Source: Labyrinthula sp. Ha
Lineage: Eukaryota > Sar > Bigyra > Labyrinthulida > Labyrinthulaceae
DNA: 64,000 nt
NCBI GenBank assembly: GCA_015227615.1
Contig: JAALGZ010000007.1
Location: 1,860,001 to 1,924,000, forward strand
Direction of reading: 5' to 3'
The notes beneath the pieces were generated by a model. It searched no databases. It had not been told where the DNA came from and saw nothing but the letters and a program-made list of their open reading frames with translations. Position 1 is the stretch's first letter. Every line of letters starts with the position of its first letter. The translations under genes were made by a program, and so were the position numbers. Positions 1 through 12,084 of the stretch are shown in pieces.

Positions 1-2204
1 TAGACATAAAGAATTTTTGATGCGGACGACCAGTCCCAGAGACCTAGAGTGAAGGAAAGGTGATCCTGAGTTGAAGAATTATAAGAATAATAAGAGCAAA
101 GAAACAGAGTTATAATAGTTTTTTAAAGCGTGGTTCAGCAACATTTTTCAAAAACTTCTGCTCTGATTTTCTTTTGTTCAGTGGATGCAGCATTTCGTTG
201 ATAAGTTTTGGCAAGTTATTTGGAAATATCAAAAAAAATAAACGCTGTTAAATAGCGAGAGGTCAAATAACGCAGGCAGACTTAAGAAAGACCCTATTTA
301 GATAGAATTAGAAATCTAGAAACCAAGAAAGTTTTCACTTAGGTGTCCACAGCTATGGGTACATTCTGAGGACAATTTTGATTTAGATATTGACGACAAT
401 GAAATATTTTTTAAAGAAATTATCAAACATTTTTCAAAAATTTCTTAATATTTTTCAACAGTTTCTCAACAGGTACCTACAATAGTGCTTAAATGGTCAC
501 ACGCCCCATACTCTCTGTAGCCCAATGTTTGTGGAACAGCATCGTGTAGGGATTTAATACTTTTCGAAACGAGTTTATTGGCAACACCAATGGTTGATTC
601 TGAAAGTAGTTCTTTTTTTGAAACTGTACGGAAATGGAATACAAATAGGTGGTAGCAACTATAAGACTTCAGAATTGGAGCTTGAACCCCATATCTAGGC
701 TATATTCTCAGAACCCGTTCGTTCTCGCTCAATCTTTTGGGAAGTTTTCTCAGTCATAGGGAAAATCTGTCACACCTTGATTGAGATCTCATAGACAAAC
801 TAGACTACACACCTAACTACAGCTGAAAGTTTTTTACATGTTGACCATTTACACCTCTTACACAGGCTTTTTCTCTTAACCATTCATGGGCGAAAAAAAA
901 CCGTTCGTCAACTGGGTTGAAACTTCTGTTGAAGTAAACTCAGTTCCAGACTTTTGATGGTGAACTCTTTCATGATAAAGTCATCCAAATATCGTTTGTG
1001 GCCTTTTTCTATGAATGTTTTCCATTTGTATCATGCTTTAGAAGAGCTCGTGACAATTTCCATGATCAGATCTTGGAGATATGAGCACGAAAAAATATCT
1101 AGACACCATAAACCCTGAGAGCAATACATTAAATATTGTCTAGCTAGAAAAATTCTCTTCTTTTTATTGTTTAATTAATATTGAAACCTTTTTACTCAGT
1201 TCACGCAAAGGAGAAGAAAATGGTTAAACAAAACACTTAGTAATAAATGTCAACTGCCGTACTGATTTTGAAACCAAAGATTCCTGTTTTCGGGTCAAGA
1301 AATCAAATCTTCAATAACAATCTTCAAGTTGATTTGCCAAAGCATGTTTCTAGTCATGAGGAAATATCCAATCCTTGTATTCCAGAAAACTCTTCTTAAA
1401 GTACAGTAAGCGAAACAATGCGTTCCATATTGCAAACAAATTAGAATACTATCGGGGGGTTGGTTTGGTGGGTTCAAGTCCCACACGATGCAAGAGAGGG
1501 TGTTGGATCAGTCATGTCCTCCTTGTAAGACCGAATGGTTTCCAACCTCCAAGTAGGCCCCCCAAAAAAGTTAGAACATTAGTGCATATTAAAAATGCTG
1601 TTCCTTTGTCCTGAAACAAACAAGTACATTGAGAAGCTTCGATACCGGTCATCTATCATCTTGACAGCCACAAACCTAAACATTTAACTACAGAGCATTT
1701 ATACCCTTCAACAAAACTATTTTCTCGAGATTAAGCCGACCACTTCTTTTCTCAGAAAAATGGCTTGCATGGTGTTTAAGTAGAAACATGCTCATGTGTT
1801 CCATGCGAAGAAGTCATTCATCTGGTTGATCTCAATAAAATAATAATTTAGCTGATCTAGGAAAATGAAATCCACTATATTGAATATTCAAGCTTTCCCA
1901 ATGTGTGCGTGATTGTCAGGGCAATGTCTTGTAAATATTGAAGTTTGTTGTCCGGTCAACAGTTACTAAATTATAAATTTCCGCTACAGAGGAACAACAA
2001 GGAAGAATGTAGAGTTTTGTTGATACTAGAAATATAGTTTTTCCGCAAACCTGCCTTACAGCATAGTATTAAGGGATCAGAAGAGAACAGAAGGTTAAGT
2101 TCTTACATCACAGCAAATTATCCCAGAAAAGGTCATTTTCGCAGCTGAGGGAAGAGTGCGAGATAAATAATATACCATCTAACGAAAGTAAGACTAAGAA
2201 TAGC
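1..2204. other. gene-free AT-rich stretch
   Basis: No coding region is supported here on either strand; the only open frames are short and unlike any family I know. A perfect tRNA-like T arm lies at 1468-1484 without the rest of a tRNA, so it is probably part of an old tRNA-derived repeat. The remainder looks like decayed intergenic DNA and the 3' flank of the PRMT5 gene. Confidence 0.5.
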
Positions 2205-4055
2205 TCAAGGTGTCGAAAGTTTAATCGGATAGTTTTCGCCACTAACGTTTTGCACTTCACTTACATAGAGACCGCAACAGAGGTTCCACTCATACCAAAC
2301 TTGCTCCTCAGAACTAATCCTCCAAATATTGAAGATAACAGTATCCCCCTTATTTACAGTCAAAGGAGTTCTGAGCGGCATTAGGCAAGGAAACCAGCTA
2401 AACATACCTATTGACTCGTCGCCAGGAACAATACTCAATGTTAAATCCTCAAAAAGAGTAGTGTCAAAGTAGCCAGCAAACCCATGTAAGATTCCATTAC
2501 TGTTTATCTTAAACTCCAAAGAAACAAATCTTTCATTTTGTTTGTTGGTCAGGTTCTCATTAGGATGCGAAAAGGTAAAGCAAGGCTTACAATCGCTGAG
2601 ACCATAAAATTTATGTAGTTTAACAACGTATATTGTGTCTCTATAGCTTGGCCTTCCCAAACCCAAATTGTGTATTTTTCTCCAGAGTGCAGGACAAGTG
2701 ATTGGCTGAACAAACGAAGTATAACTTGAAGGAATACTAACACCATTTTGCTTATTCAGGAAGAAATTAAGAGGATCCAAACATTCTGGAGATAGTTCAT
2801 TGTCACCAAATGACCCAAGCAGCTCACTTACAACTAAATCAACTCTATTCTCCAATTGTTGTACTTCGATCATTTTCTTCAAACTTCGCATATCACTCTC
2901 CAATATCACAAGGTTGTTCCAAAAGGGCTTTTCATCTGTTCCTTCATTCGATTTCTTAGCCTGAAGATGCTGCAATGTATAAATTGCGTTAACATTTTTT
3001 TCTATCACATATATATCTATATCCTTGGACGATAGTCGCAAGCTTAAGCAAGCGTTTATAAGTCGCTGAACAAGTGGACCACGACCGGCGCCTACTACAA
3101 AACAAGTCAACTTCTTTTCTTTTTTGGATTGAAGAAATTTGTAGATAGCAGTTTCATACTGACTATATTTTACAGGATCTTTTTCAAACACTTCATATGT
3201 TTCGTTTTTCAAGTTATCATGTAAAGGCTGGAGAGGACTTTGCAAATAGTCCAAATACTCTTCTTCTTCTACTTCATATCCTAAACCTGCTTGGACAACT
3301 CTTTCGTGAAGTTTTTCCAAGTATTCAAGACATAGTTTTGTTGATGAAACATTTATACTTTCATCATGAATTAAAAGTGGTTGTACATTATACTTGAAAA
3401 GTTTATGAAAAAGACCTCTTACAAACTGTGGAAGAACAGGAAGACCAGACGAGTTTTTTGAAAATGCAGAACAAGGAAAGCAACAACTTTCTAAAGGTTC
3501 AGCGATCCACTTTTCTAACGTATTTCTCGCAACTGGATTAGGCTCGAGAGTTGAGAAGTCAAGGAGGACTTTAACGTGCTCACTAAAAGCAATAGATTGT
3601 GAAAGTTTCAGCCAATCTGAATATGCAGAAGTGTCCCAGTAGTTTATCTGAATCCATATTCGAAACCCATTTGAAGTTTGATTTAGTTTATTTACTACAT
3701 GACGAATGAGTTTGCTGAATAGATTGAGATCCTTGTTTGAAAAGGGAATAATAACTGCTTGAACTGATATATGTAATGCAAATGATATTTGTTTATGAAA
3801 TATGATTTCAGAAGTTGTGGCTATACTTAATACAACGTTGTTTCTCCACTGTAAGCTGGTAAGTTTTGCATCTGAAATGAATGGAGGACTGTTGGCTTCA
3901 CCAAGATAGAAAGGTGAGAGCACTATAAAGGAAAAACCTAACTTATTTCTATACTAATAAACTTAAAAATTTTACGAAAGATTTAGTAATTCTGATGGAT
4001 TTTCATTGTTGGAGTTGAAACAAAGTCCAATAAGTTGTGAAGATCTCTTCGCCAT
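2205..4055 (-). CDS. PRMT5: protein arginine N-methyltransferase 5 (type II)
   Basis: PRMT5 makes monomethyl- and symmetric dimethylarginine on histones and Sm-type RNA-binding proteins, using S-adenosylmethionine. Two exons give 607 residues, close to the usual 630 or so. Exon 1 is 3976-4055 (ATG at 4055), the 27-nt intron is 3949-3975 (phase 2), and exon 2 is 2205-3948. Joining them restores the start of the N-terminal TIM barrel (KLGFSFIVLSPFYLGE). The family hallmarks follow: the block PLHDNLKNETYEVFEKDP, the SAM-binding loop VGAGRGPLV near residue 312, the double-glutamate loop SELLGSFGDNELSPE near 401-415, the block GVSIPSSYTSF, and the C-terminal barrel with CFTFSHPNEN, HGFAGYF and VWYEWNL. 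Both catalytic glutamates are present. The barrel is more diverged than the catalytic half. A partner such as MEP50 is usual for the family but is not in the window. The assignment is firm. Confidence 0.96.
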
Positions 4056-7000
4056 ATATATTATGATAAGGTGGAATGATTTTCTTACTCCAGAGTCAGA
4101 TACTTCTCCTAATATGATTGGTTCAAGCGATTTCCCAAAATATTTTTTCCCATGATTTGAATCAGCAATACGTTATATGGATATTTCATTAGGGTAAAAT
4201 ATAGAGGGGGCTGAGAACAAAATGAAGCGCGCTACAAGTTACTAAGTAAACAATAAAAGCTGAAAGTTTAATGTTAAACTGCCTTTTTTTGCTTATTTTA
4301 TGGAGCCGTCCTCCATTTTTAATTAAAGTTAATCCTTGAAGTTTGGGCTAGCGTACGCATTGGATAATGGCCCACATGACTTGGTCTTCGCTCCCCACTG
4401 AACCCTCGAGGAATATGAGGATGGATCTAAAACTTTATCCATATCTTAGACACAGATACGTTCGATAATATGTAAAAGTTAATAAATCCAGGGTTAAAGT
4501 AAGGCAATGAAATTATTGAGATCACTAATTTTTTGTTACTGAAGGTGAGAAGATATAGATTTATGTTTAAATCCAATAATGTCTTTAAACTGAAGTATTT
4601 TTCACCCAATACAAAACATTTTAATGCTAAATGAAAAATTTCATATTGAACCCAAACTTGATCCTATTTTTTTCCTTAACTTTATTTTTCAACTTCTATG
4701 GAAATACAAAAAAACCTTGAGTAGAAATAGAAGGATAAGAAAATGAAGATGCCACCTGTGTCCTGGCACCCTGTTCATATATGAAAATCCTTTTTGAAAC
4801 ATCAGCATCTGGGCTTTGTTTTCTTCAGTCGCTTTGAAAAACACCTTGATCCACGTTAAAATCAACTTTTGCATATAGTTCCTCCATTTTCCTCAGCAGA
4901 ATATCAAGTTTCGAGCTTTATTTTTCTTGAATAGGTCGGCTATGTTAAATTCTAGTACTACAACTTTATCAGCTGCGACAAGTTTCCCTGGTCTATATAA
5001 AAAAACGGATGCATGCTCCTTTAACGACAATATATGTTTTAAATATTGAGCAGAAACTTGATGTTATCGTCATCTGATTCATTCTTTTTTCTTTCGTTTT
5101 CTGGATAAAATGCTTGATACTATCTCTCATTCTAAATTTAATTTTTATTTACTTGTTTCTTTGGGTAATTATTTTGAGGAGTTAAAAAGATTGAGCCAAT
5201 GACAAATTCGAGTATCTGAAACCGGAGGCAACAAACTTTATGTGTTATGTCCTCTTTCTTTCTACTTAAGTACTTAGCATAATAATTTAATTTAAATTCA
5301 CATTGATAGATATTGTCTTCTGTGCTCGTGAAAATTTGAAAAGTATTTTTTGAGAATTCGTATTATTAGTTCGTTAAATCGACATAACGTTTCTTTTGGC
5401 AACGGTCTACTTTGAACATACTTATAATACACTTGCCAATGGTTGCTTACTTGCTCCTTTCAGCTACCTTTTTGAAAAATTATGTCAATTCCCAAGGGAC
5501 CATGTTCAAATAAACTTGCAAACGCCTTGACTGTTTGCTGCTATTCTTTTTTCTCGCCTCTTTAGATCTCACAATAAGTTAGGTCTGTGAATAAGGAAAC
5601 AAACGCTATTACTGGTATTCTAAAAAGAGAAGGTTGATACTCGCACAAGATTACATGCTCTATCAGATCCACATTGGATAACACTTACTCTTGAGGCAAG
5701 TTAACTGTTAAATATACTTTGTGGATCCATGTTGCTTAGTTCAATTCTTTGTTCGTGGTTAAATTAATGGTTTATCCACTTGAAAAACTTCCAGGTTCAA
5801 CTTAGCCTTTGCTTATATCATGATATGTCGAATCATTTATTTGGCATCTCCGACATTTGGGGTGCCCGTGAGATTTTCATTCAGTCTTGGTGACTTTTGA
5901 CATTACAACTATAAAGTTTTAAGAGTACGTTCAAATTCTAAGTTTTGTTTTTTAAGGATCAAACTAGCATTCCTCCAGTTATTAGAGTCCAATCACCAAT
6001 ACAATCACTCAGAAGTTCCGTGAATTTGGTACTATATTATTAAACAATATTTATGCAGTCACACATCCTCAAAAAACTGAAATATTTGCAACTTATGTTT
6101 ATGCAGATTATGTAGGATATAGGTGATATTGTTTCACATATCGGAACCAAACACTGAAGGCTCTTGCTAAGAGGGATCTATTATATTTCATTGTTTCATC
6201 AAATTCAAGAAATAAACAGAAAGTCATGGCTATCTTGGATAAAAGTTGTAATTATCATTGTAAATATGTAAGATTAAAGGAGTACTGTATAAATAACAAC
6301 CAAATCTGAATCTTATTATTAAAACTTAGAAATAAAACAAGAATTAAGTGATTTATATTTCGCTTTTATCGCGAATTGTTTCTGAATACCACCTCACAAC
6401 TGCTGCTATTATGACTACAGATGATGTTTCCTAGCTTCACCTGCTTTCTATAAAAAGTTGACCCCAGTTATATGGAAGCAAAACGAAAGCTAAAAAGCGA
6501 ATTAGTTTGCATGCCTATGAACCAATATATTATTTTTCTGAGTCTAATTACTTAATAGCAGCTTTGCAGAGCATATTTTGGGTACCTCTAGTGTGTCATA
6601 TGAAACACTTGGATTTATACCCGGTAGCTAATTCCTGAGATATATTCTATTCAATGAATCTTAACTTCATGTTGCGGTTTAAGGCCTTAAAATTCATATT
6701 CTACTAAAACAGAGCCCCAATACTATGGGAATATATAGTGCAAAAAGCGTAGCAATTGTAGTATCTTCAGCTGCATTTCGCTTCATTGTTTAGAATCTTG
6801 GTTCTACACCTAAGGGGGAACTTTTCCAAGATGTTAATAATTTTTTTTATCGAACTTGAAGCTAAATAAGATAAGAGATTGTGTTTAAACTCAGCATAAA
6901 CGCTATCAACAAAGATTTGTGTTGAAGACAATGCCACTCAATAGCAATTACTAGCGCCAAATCTGTTTGTAAGGGAAGAAGCTTCGGTTTCACAGTAATC

Positions 7001-7780
7001 CTCTGCGGAAATGTTAGTCGGTTTTCCCTTGATTGACACTTTCAATCTGTTGAATCACTTTTGAGGAGCTTAGAAAAGCCATCGTTTAACATTATAAAAA
7101 AATGAAGCGTTCTGATTTGCTCCCTCAAAATGTTGTACCGAGGTGCACGTCCTTGCAAATCCTGCAAATGTAGCTAAACATCAATACAGCAGTAATGTAG
7201 CGTGAATATTTCAGAGTTATAAGTTATTTGTAACAATTGAATAAACCTTAGTTATCTTGTTTCAACGTGAAATTAAAATATAACAAGATCAGCCAAGTAT
7301 GAACTGAGGCTAAATTGATTGGAATTAAGAGGAAAGGGAGCAGGATGGGATGGAGCTTCTATATAAACACAGAATTAATTTTGCTAGAAAAAACTTCTAC
7401 AATAATATTCTAGAATAATCCGAAAAAACAAATTACTCAAAAGTGCAAACACGATCATCTTGGTTAGAGTACTGGTCTAGAGTGAGTCTCAGTGAATCGC
7501 CATATCAAATGGAGGAATTGTCTGATTATTACTGAGTGAAGATTGAATTACTTTTTTAAGAAACATATGAAGCTTCTTATCTTTTTTTTCTAGAATTGCC
7601 TTAATTTCTCAAATATTCTTTGAATGAGTTTGAGATCTAGGATCCTAGATTCCTTAATGTAGGGCTTTACTCAGGTGGCACCCCTACTCTTGGCATACCC
7701 AAAAATATTATTATTGATATGAGTTGAGAGTTGAAATAATAAGCTTACACTCCTTACGTAATTTTTCAGATAAATGGCAA
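4056..7780. other. gene-free stretch with one dispersed repeat
   Basis: The first 135 bp are the PRMT5 upstream region, followed by a diverged repeat at about 4191-4680 that recurs at 56329-56800. From about 4700 to 7780 I see only AT-rich DNA with short random open frames and no recognisable exon, RNA gene or transposon core. Confidence 0.5.
4191..4680 (+). repeat. dispersed repeat, copy 1
   Basis: This stretch aligns along most of its length, in the same orientation, with 56329-56800. Shared blocks in order include AGGG(T)AAAATRTAGAGGGG, a GCTACAAG-TAC-AAGTAAACA block, GCTTATTTTATGG, GAAGTTTGGGYTRGYGTACGC, a CTCCCCACTGA-like block, ATGAGRATGGAT and GATACGT. Identity is roughly three quarters by eye. 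It encodes nothing obvious, so it is probably an old non-coding transposon derivative of unknown class. Its left edge lies 136 bp upstream of the PRMT5 start codon. Confidence 0.7.
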
Positions 7781-7958
7781 TTAACGTTAAACCACGAAAA
7801 AGGAAGCACTTATTAATTTTATTGACTTTTCGTAAATATTGGAAAATTATGTTAACGTTAACTAACGTTAAACCTTATGCAAAACCCTAACGACAGCTGT
7901 CAAAGCATCTATTGACTTGCCACGTGGCAATTGCTATATGAAAAAGAATACTAACCGT
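7781..7958 (+). promoter_or_regulatory. cluster of AACGTT/AACCGTT motifs upstream of the SIL1-like gene
   Basis: TTAACGTTAA at 7781, GTTAACGTTA at 7851, ACTAACGTTA at 7861, CTAACGACAG at about 7887 and CTAACCGTTT at 7951 lie within 180 bp, just before the start codon at 7986. Most are palindromic around AACGTT. The same word is clustered upstream of the SAM/RS gene and the dynein gene. A regulatory role, for example binding by a Myb-type factor (many Myb sites contain AACNG), is inference. Confidence 0.5.
7917..7930 (+). promoter_or_regulatory. 14-bp CACGTG-centred palindrome (bZIP/bHLH-type site)
   Basis: TTGCCACGTGGCAA is a perfect palindrome 55 bp upstream of the SIL1-like start codon. 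Its half-site CCACGTGGCA resembles the CCACG/TGACGTGGCA sites used by ATF6- and XBP1-type bZIP factors at ER chaperone genes in animals and plants. Since the gene looks like an ER chaperone cofactor, an unfolded-protein-response element is a reasonable inference, not a demonstrated one. Confidence 0.45.
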
Positions 7959-7985
7959 TTAAAACAGAACAACAAAGCATAGTAA

Positions 7986-8930
7986 ATGAAGAGACTAATT
8001 GGGTTTGGGTTATTATGTTTCGTAGCCGGTGAGTCGAAACAGTCAATAGAATTGATTGAGGAGGCTTTCGCTAAGCTACCCATTCCTGAAAACCACAGTT
8101 TACTAGGTTTAAAGCATTTAGACAATAAGGAGTATGAAGTCCAACTGAGGCAGCTTTGGGATCAAAGGCAAGCTGAACTGATAGAAGCCTACGCACAGAT
8201 AGCAAAGGAAGAGAATATGATGAAGAATCTTATGCTCTCGTTGCTGGAATCTGAAACGGATAGTGGAGACTGTGAAGTTAACTCAGAGAGTGAATGCTCT
8301 CCTAGGTACCTTCAAGAGCTCTCAAATTTTGAAAAGATTATTTCCATAGAAGATTTTGTTCAAGATTTTGATAAAGCAAAAGAGTTTGTTCAGCTCGGTG
8401 GAGTGGAAATGGCACAAACGCTGCTCAAGTCTTACAAAAACGAATCTAAGAATGCAAAGGAGATTGATGGTTTGTACTACTTAATAGGTACGGCTTGTAA
8501 GTATAATGAAGACTGCCAAACAAAAGTGAGGAACACCGGACTTTTATACGAACTTACAACAGTTCTGAAAGACGAGTTTATTTCTAGTCAAAAATTTATG
8601 TATGCTTTGGGAAGCGTAGTAAGAGGAAGTAAGGAAAATGCCGAGGTATTCTATGTGTTAAAAGGGTTAGAACTGCTGTTAGATCAACTTGATAAACATA
8701 TTTTAAAAGAAAGAATTTCATTCAAGGAGTACGACTATTCTACACCTGAAAAGATGATAAATCTTTTAGTTGACATTAAGGATGGAGAACACAATTCCGA
8801 GAATCTTGCTTTATTTTTTAAAAAGTCAAAAAATACGGCTAGATTTAAAGCGTTAGCTGATATTGCTGGTAGTTGCGGATATAGGGGTTGCGGACGGCTC
8901 CACCTGGGATTACTCAAGCTCTTGGTTTGA
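7986..8930 (+). CDS. SIL1/Fes1-like Hsp70 nucleotide exchange factor, ER type
   Basis: The protein is 314 residues in one exon from ATG at 7986. Residues 1-15 (MKRLIGFGLLCFVAG) read as a signal peptide, so it probably enters the ER. From about residue 110 on, the sequence is helical and armadillo-like: a stretch around FVQLGGVEMAQTLL, then DGLYYLIGTACKYNEDCQTKV, then a repeat with FMYALGSVVRGSKENAEVF. This pattern is that of the HspBP1/Fes1/SIL1 family, in which SIL1 releases ADP from the ER Hsp70 BiP. The family call is moderately sure because the sequence is diverged. The end is uncertain: the frame stops at 8930, but another frame open through 9091 encodes a membrane segment (LGLILIILASLFFGVSYC) and a basic tail. 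A short intron near 8869-8918 would join them, although its candidate sequence is GC-richer than the other introns here. Confidence 0.65.
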   Translation: MKRLIGFGLLCFVAGESKQSIELIEEAFAKLPIPENHSLLGLKHLDNKEYEVQLRQLWDQRQAELIEAYAQIAKEENMMKNLMLSLLESETDSGDCEVNSESECSPRYLQELSNFEKIISIEDFVQDFDKAKEFVQLGGVEMAQTLLKSYKNESKNAKEIDGLYYLIGTACKYNEDCQTKVRNTGLLYELTTVLKDEFISSQKFMYALGSVVRGSKENAEVFYVLKGLELLLDQLDKHILKERISFKEYDYSTPEKMINLLVDIKDGEHNSENLALFFKKSKNTARFKALADIAGSCGYRGCGRLHLGLLKLLV

Positions 8931-10330
8931 TTCTGATCATTCTAGCCTCACTGTTCTTTGGAGTTTCATATTGTAGATCTTGGCTGAAACCTTGTTATCA
9001 CACTATGTTTTACGACGTGCTACATTTTGGCCTCAAACGCTTTTATTCTCGAAGAGACAACTTACTCGGGCGTCCATTTCAACTCAAGTAAGATATTAAG
9101 AAGTTAGCTGAAGAGTTCAAGTATATTTTAATGTTAAGACCAAATGTTGAGGAGTTTATATCTGGCATTGATTGAAGCGATTGGAGGAGTACCAACTAAT
9201 ATGCACATGAATATGTCCTCAAATTTTCGTAGGATCTAAATGATATTCTCAACATGAGCCACTCCTTGTTTATTTCTTCATCAATAGCTTCCTGCGAATC
9301 TTATCTAGCACAGGGACCCCTACTTCCACATCATATCTCATTGACCAAAAACTCTTTTGCAAACTGTTGTGTCCCTTGAACTGAATGTTTTTTTGCGCTG
9401 GATAACCTTTCAGGCTTTAGAGTTTCCTATATATAGTACCAATATCAGAGATTAACATGTGCTCGTTTCTTTCAGTTCTTTGAATACGGTTCAGGAACTC
9501 AACTTAGCTTAAACTTTGGAACATTATATACCTTGTTGAATTTTCTTAGAAAATAAAAGTTAAATTAGAACGAAAAAAAACTTTTCAGCACAGTTTCTAA
9601 ACAGATTTTAATATGATATATCCTCTTTGAACCACCCAAGAAAGCAGTTGTATTGTGTAGTCCATGTTACTACAAGCCTATGTCCTAAGAGTTCAAATGC
9701 ACTAAGCTTCAAATAAGGCTTTGTTTGGTTAAATAATTTTTCCGGCGACAATAAGAAAGCAGAGTCACTATCTCAAGGTGAATTCTCACTTCAAAATAAC
9801 CATAACATGACATCAAAGTAGTACTTGCCATTGTTGTTTCAGACTGGTGAGAATTACACAGAGTTAGCCTTGAACCAAGCCATGTTGCGCTGATCTTGTC
9901 ATTGTCGCTTATTTCAAAATAGAATTTAGAAACATATGAATATATGGAATCTCTATTAAACGAGATGATTTGTTTTTTTGGGGTAAAAAATACTTCATCA
10001 GGCAAATTTTGGTCGAGTTGTGTTAGCATGTTTCTAGCAAGGGAGTTATTCCTTGCTTTGTCTCATTGTGCAACTTACCACAATATTTGCTTCTGCTGCC
10101 GAATAATTTTCTTCAACTAAAAAAGCTGATCTTGTTTATCTGTACAATGAAAACCCAGACCTTAAGTTTGCATCCAAATTCTAGAGAGGGAGATAGAGAA
10201 ATGAACTAGAATATAGTACAAGCTTTCTTGACTTCAGTCTCACACATTCAGTTCAAACCCAAATATAAAGACAAAAATGCTGATGAAATGAAAGACCTTT
10301 TGCTTCTCATTAGACGAGCAAAGAAATTAA
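8931..10330. other. intergenic stretch with one possible gene fragment
   Basis: The first 160 bases may hold the alternative 3' end of the SIL1-like gene. From there to 9700 no supported feature is seen. At 9709-10029 (minus) lies a 106-codon open frame listed separately. The rest is AT-rich. Confidence 0.4.
9709..10029 (-). pseudogene. possible glycoside hydrolase family 16-like fragment
   Basis: The 106-residue open frame contains SRLTLCNSHQ followed about 20 residues later by LMSCYGYFEVRI. The string YGYFEVR after a Ser/Thr-rich strand is typical of the N-terminal half of GH16 laminarinase-like enzymes. No catalytic ExDxE motif follows, and the frame degenerates after the YGYFEVR string. 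A splice-like acceptor precedes the first ATG, so it could be an internal exon of a decayed gene. This rests on one short motif and may be chance. Confidence 0.2.
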
Positions 10331-12084
10331 TCAAGCTCGATATTGTATCTCCTGCAAGATTGCAGTGACCAGCTTCGACTCGAATGTCCTCCTACTCCTT
10401 TTGGATTCCTGCAATTTATTTTCCATTGAACTGAAATATAAAGAAGCACTATCTTCTAATTGATCTATCAAGAAAGAGGCCTGGGCAAGTTCGTCATCAG
10501 CTTGGGCAGCCTTGTAATAAACATCTACAAAAGAAGCGGAGTCGGGGTACTTTAGCTTTCTAAGATCTGATAGCTCTTTCATTTGGTCCTGGCAGTTGTC
10601 TGCGATGAGTTGAGCTATGTGACTTGTTCTAGGTTCAATACATTGCAATGATGTAAAATATTCCCCAACATTTTCCCATGTAAGTGAATATTCCAAGGGC
10701 AGATTTATTTTATCCATTTCCAGTACAATAGGAGAGCAATCATTTGACACGGCCTCACTTAGTCTATTTCCACTTTGCACATTATCAATATTATTTATTA
10801 TTAAACAATACTTTGAACCTTGAAGCATGTAGTCCCTTCTGTGCAGAAGATCTGTTTTGTATTTTTCCAATTTTAGATGATATTTCAATCCTCTGAAACT
10901 AAACACTTCTTTCAAGTCTTTAATCAATTTTTTTAGTACCCTAGACTGCGCAGTATTTGCTATCACTTCATCAAAGTACAAACATCTTTCTTTTTTAGTT
11001 TCTATAATTCCAGCTGGAGATGTCATCAATGGAACTAAAATAGAGTTATGAGATGCTTCTGCTCTTTTGCGCACATAAATATTATTATTAGTGGTTGCCA
11101 CAAAACTGTTTAAGCCGGAGTAGAAGAATAAATGAAATAGGTTACTTCCTAACATCTTTTCTGCGAGTTTTGTTCCAATCGGATAACTTAGCGAGAAAAA
11201 TATTGTGCGAAACTCTAAAACTTCCCTTCTTCCATTCAAACTCAAGAAAACATCACTTACTCTCTCCTTGTGTGAAGATTCCCCACATTGAGAATCCAAG
11301 AAATAACTTAGCGTTGGTAGAAAATCAAGTATTAGAACTTCAGCCTCACTTATATTATACGTTCGATGCGGGTTGTCTTTGAAACTTTGGAGCAAAAAGA
11401 TATCACTTATATACGGAATAAGTGAAGTCTCAAGGTTCTCGTTTCTTTGGAGTTCTTCAAGAGTGAACTCAAGTTTTTCCTTGGTAAAACCTAGAGTCTC
11501 ACGAAAACACTGGAGCACCTCAGAAGAACCTAGTTCCTCCATTATGTAAAATTTAGGAATTTCAACTGGTCTTTTAATTTTATCCGGTTTTTCCATTTCA
11601 AATTTACAATCGTCTATTGTCGGTGCCAGTGTAGGATGGTTTGTAGGCGCGAGAGGATTAATCTCTGTATGACCAAATCCTTTTATATTTTTGTTAGACT
11701 CATCAAAAAGATCATCTAGCACATCTATAGTTTCCGTATGCTTTTCTGGAGTAGATGCAACCGGGCTTAACGTTGGTGAAGAGGTCTTGATTGGAGAACG
11801 GGTGGGAGAGGATGTCGATTCAGGAAGTTTATTAACTTTTTTGGGAAACTCAGTAATTGATTTTTCACGTTTTATTCTTTGTTCTGGAATATTTGGGCTC
11901 GTACTTGGGCTTTGTGAGATGATCGAGTGCTCTACTAAATCTGAGTCTGCTACAGGCTCGGAGATATTTGTTGCAGGGAAGAGAGTTACAAACAACAATC
12001 CGGCTATAGTCCCAAGTATAAATGACTGAAAATTATAATTTGTAGGAAATTTACTCTAATAACTCTTGCATTCTTGCTTTTCAT
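10331..12084 (-). CDS. exostosin-like (GT47) type II membrane glycosyltransferase
   Basis: Two exons encode 574 residues. Exon 1 is 12055-12084 (ten codons from ATG), the 29-nt intron is 12026-12054 (phase 0), and exon 2 is 10331-12025. Joining them produces a short basic N-terminus followed by a hydrophobic anchor at about residues 11-25 (SFILGTIAGLLFVTLF), as expected for a Golgi type II enzyme. Residues 30-150 form a Ser/Thr/Pro-rich stem. The catalytic part has the exostosin order: a strand near FYIMEEL, ISEAEVLILDFLPTLSYFLDS (the position of the family's AdlFfvP strand), a DYMLQGSKYCLI strand, then SGNRLSEAVSNDCSPIVLEM...LPLEY, which matches the family's S.RL.EA...GC.PV.......LPFE motif. 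The exact sugar and acceptor cannot be read. The gene shows no sign of decay. The upstream region contains a mirrored AACGGTTGACCGTTAAC site at 12197-12213. Confidence 0.75.

Noticed and set aside
9180-9420. Faint reverse-strand resemblance to a copia-type retroelement fragment
   Set aside because: Only a few scattered residues fit and no longer homology or terminal repeat is visible.
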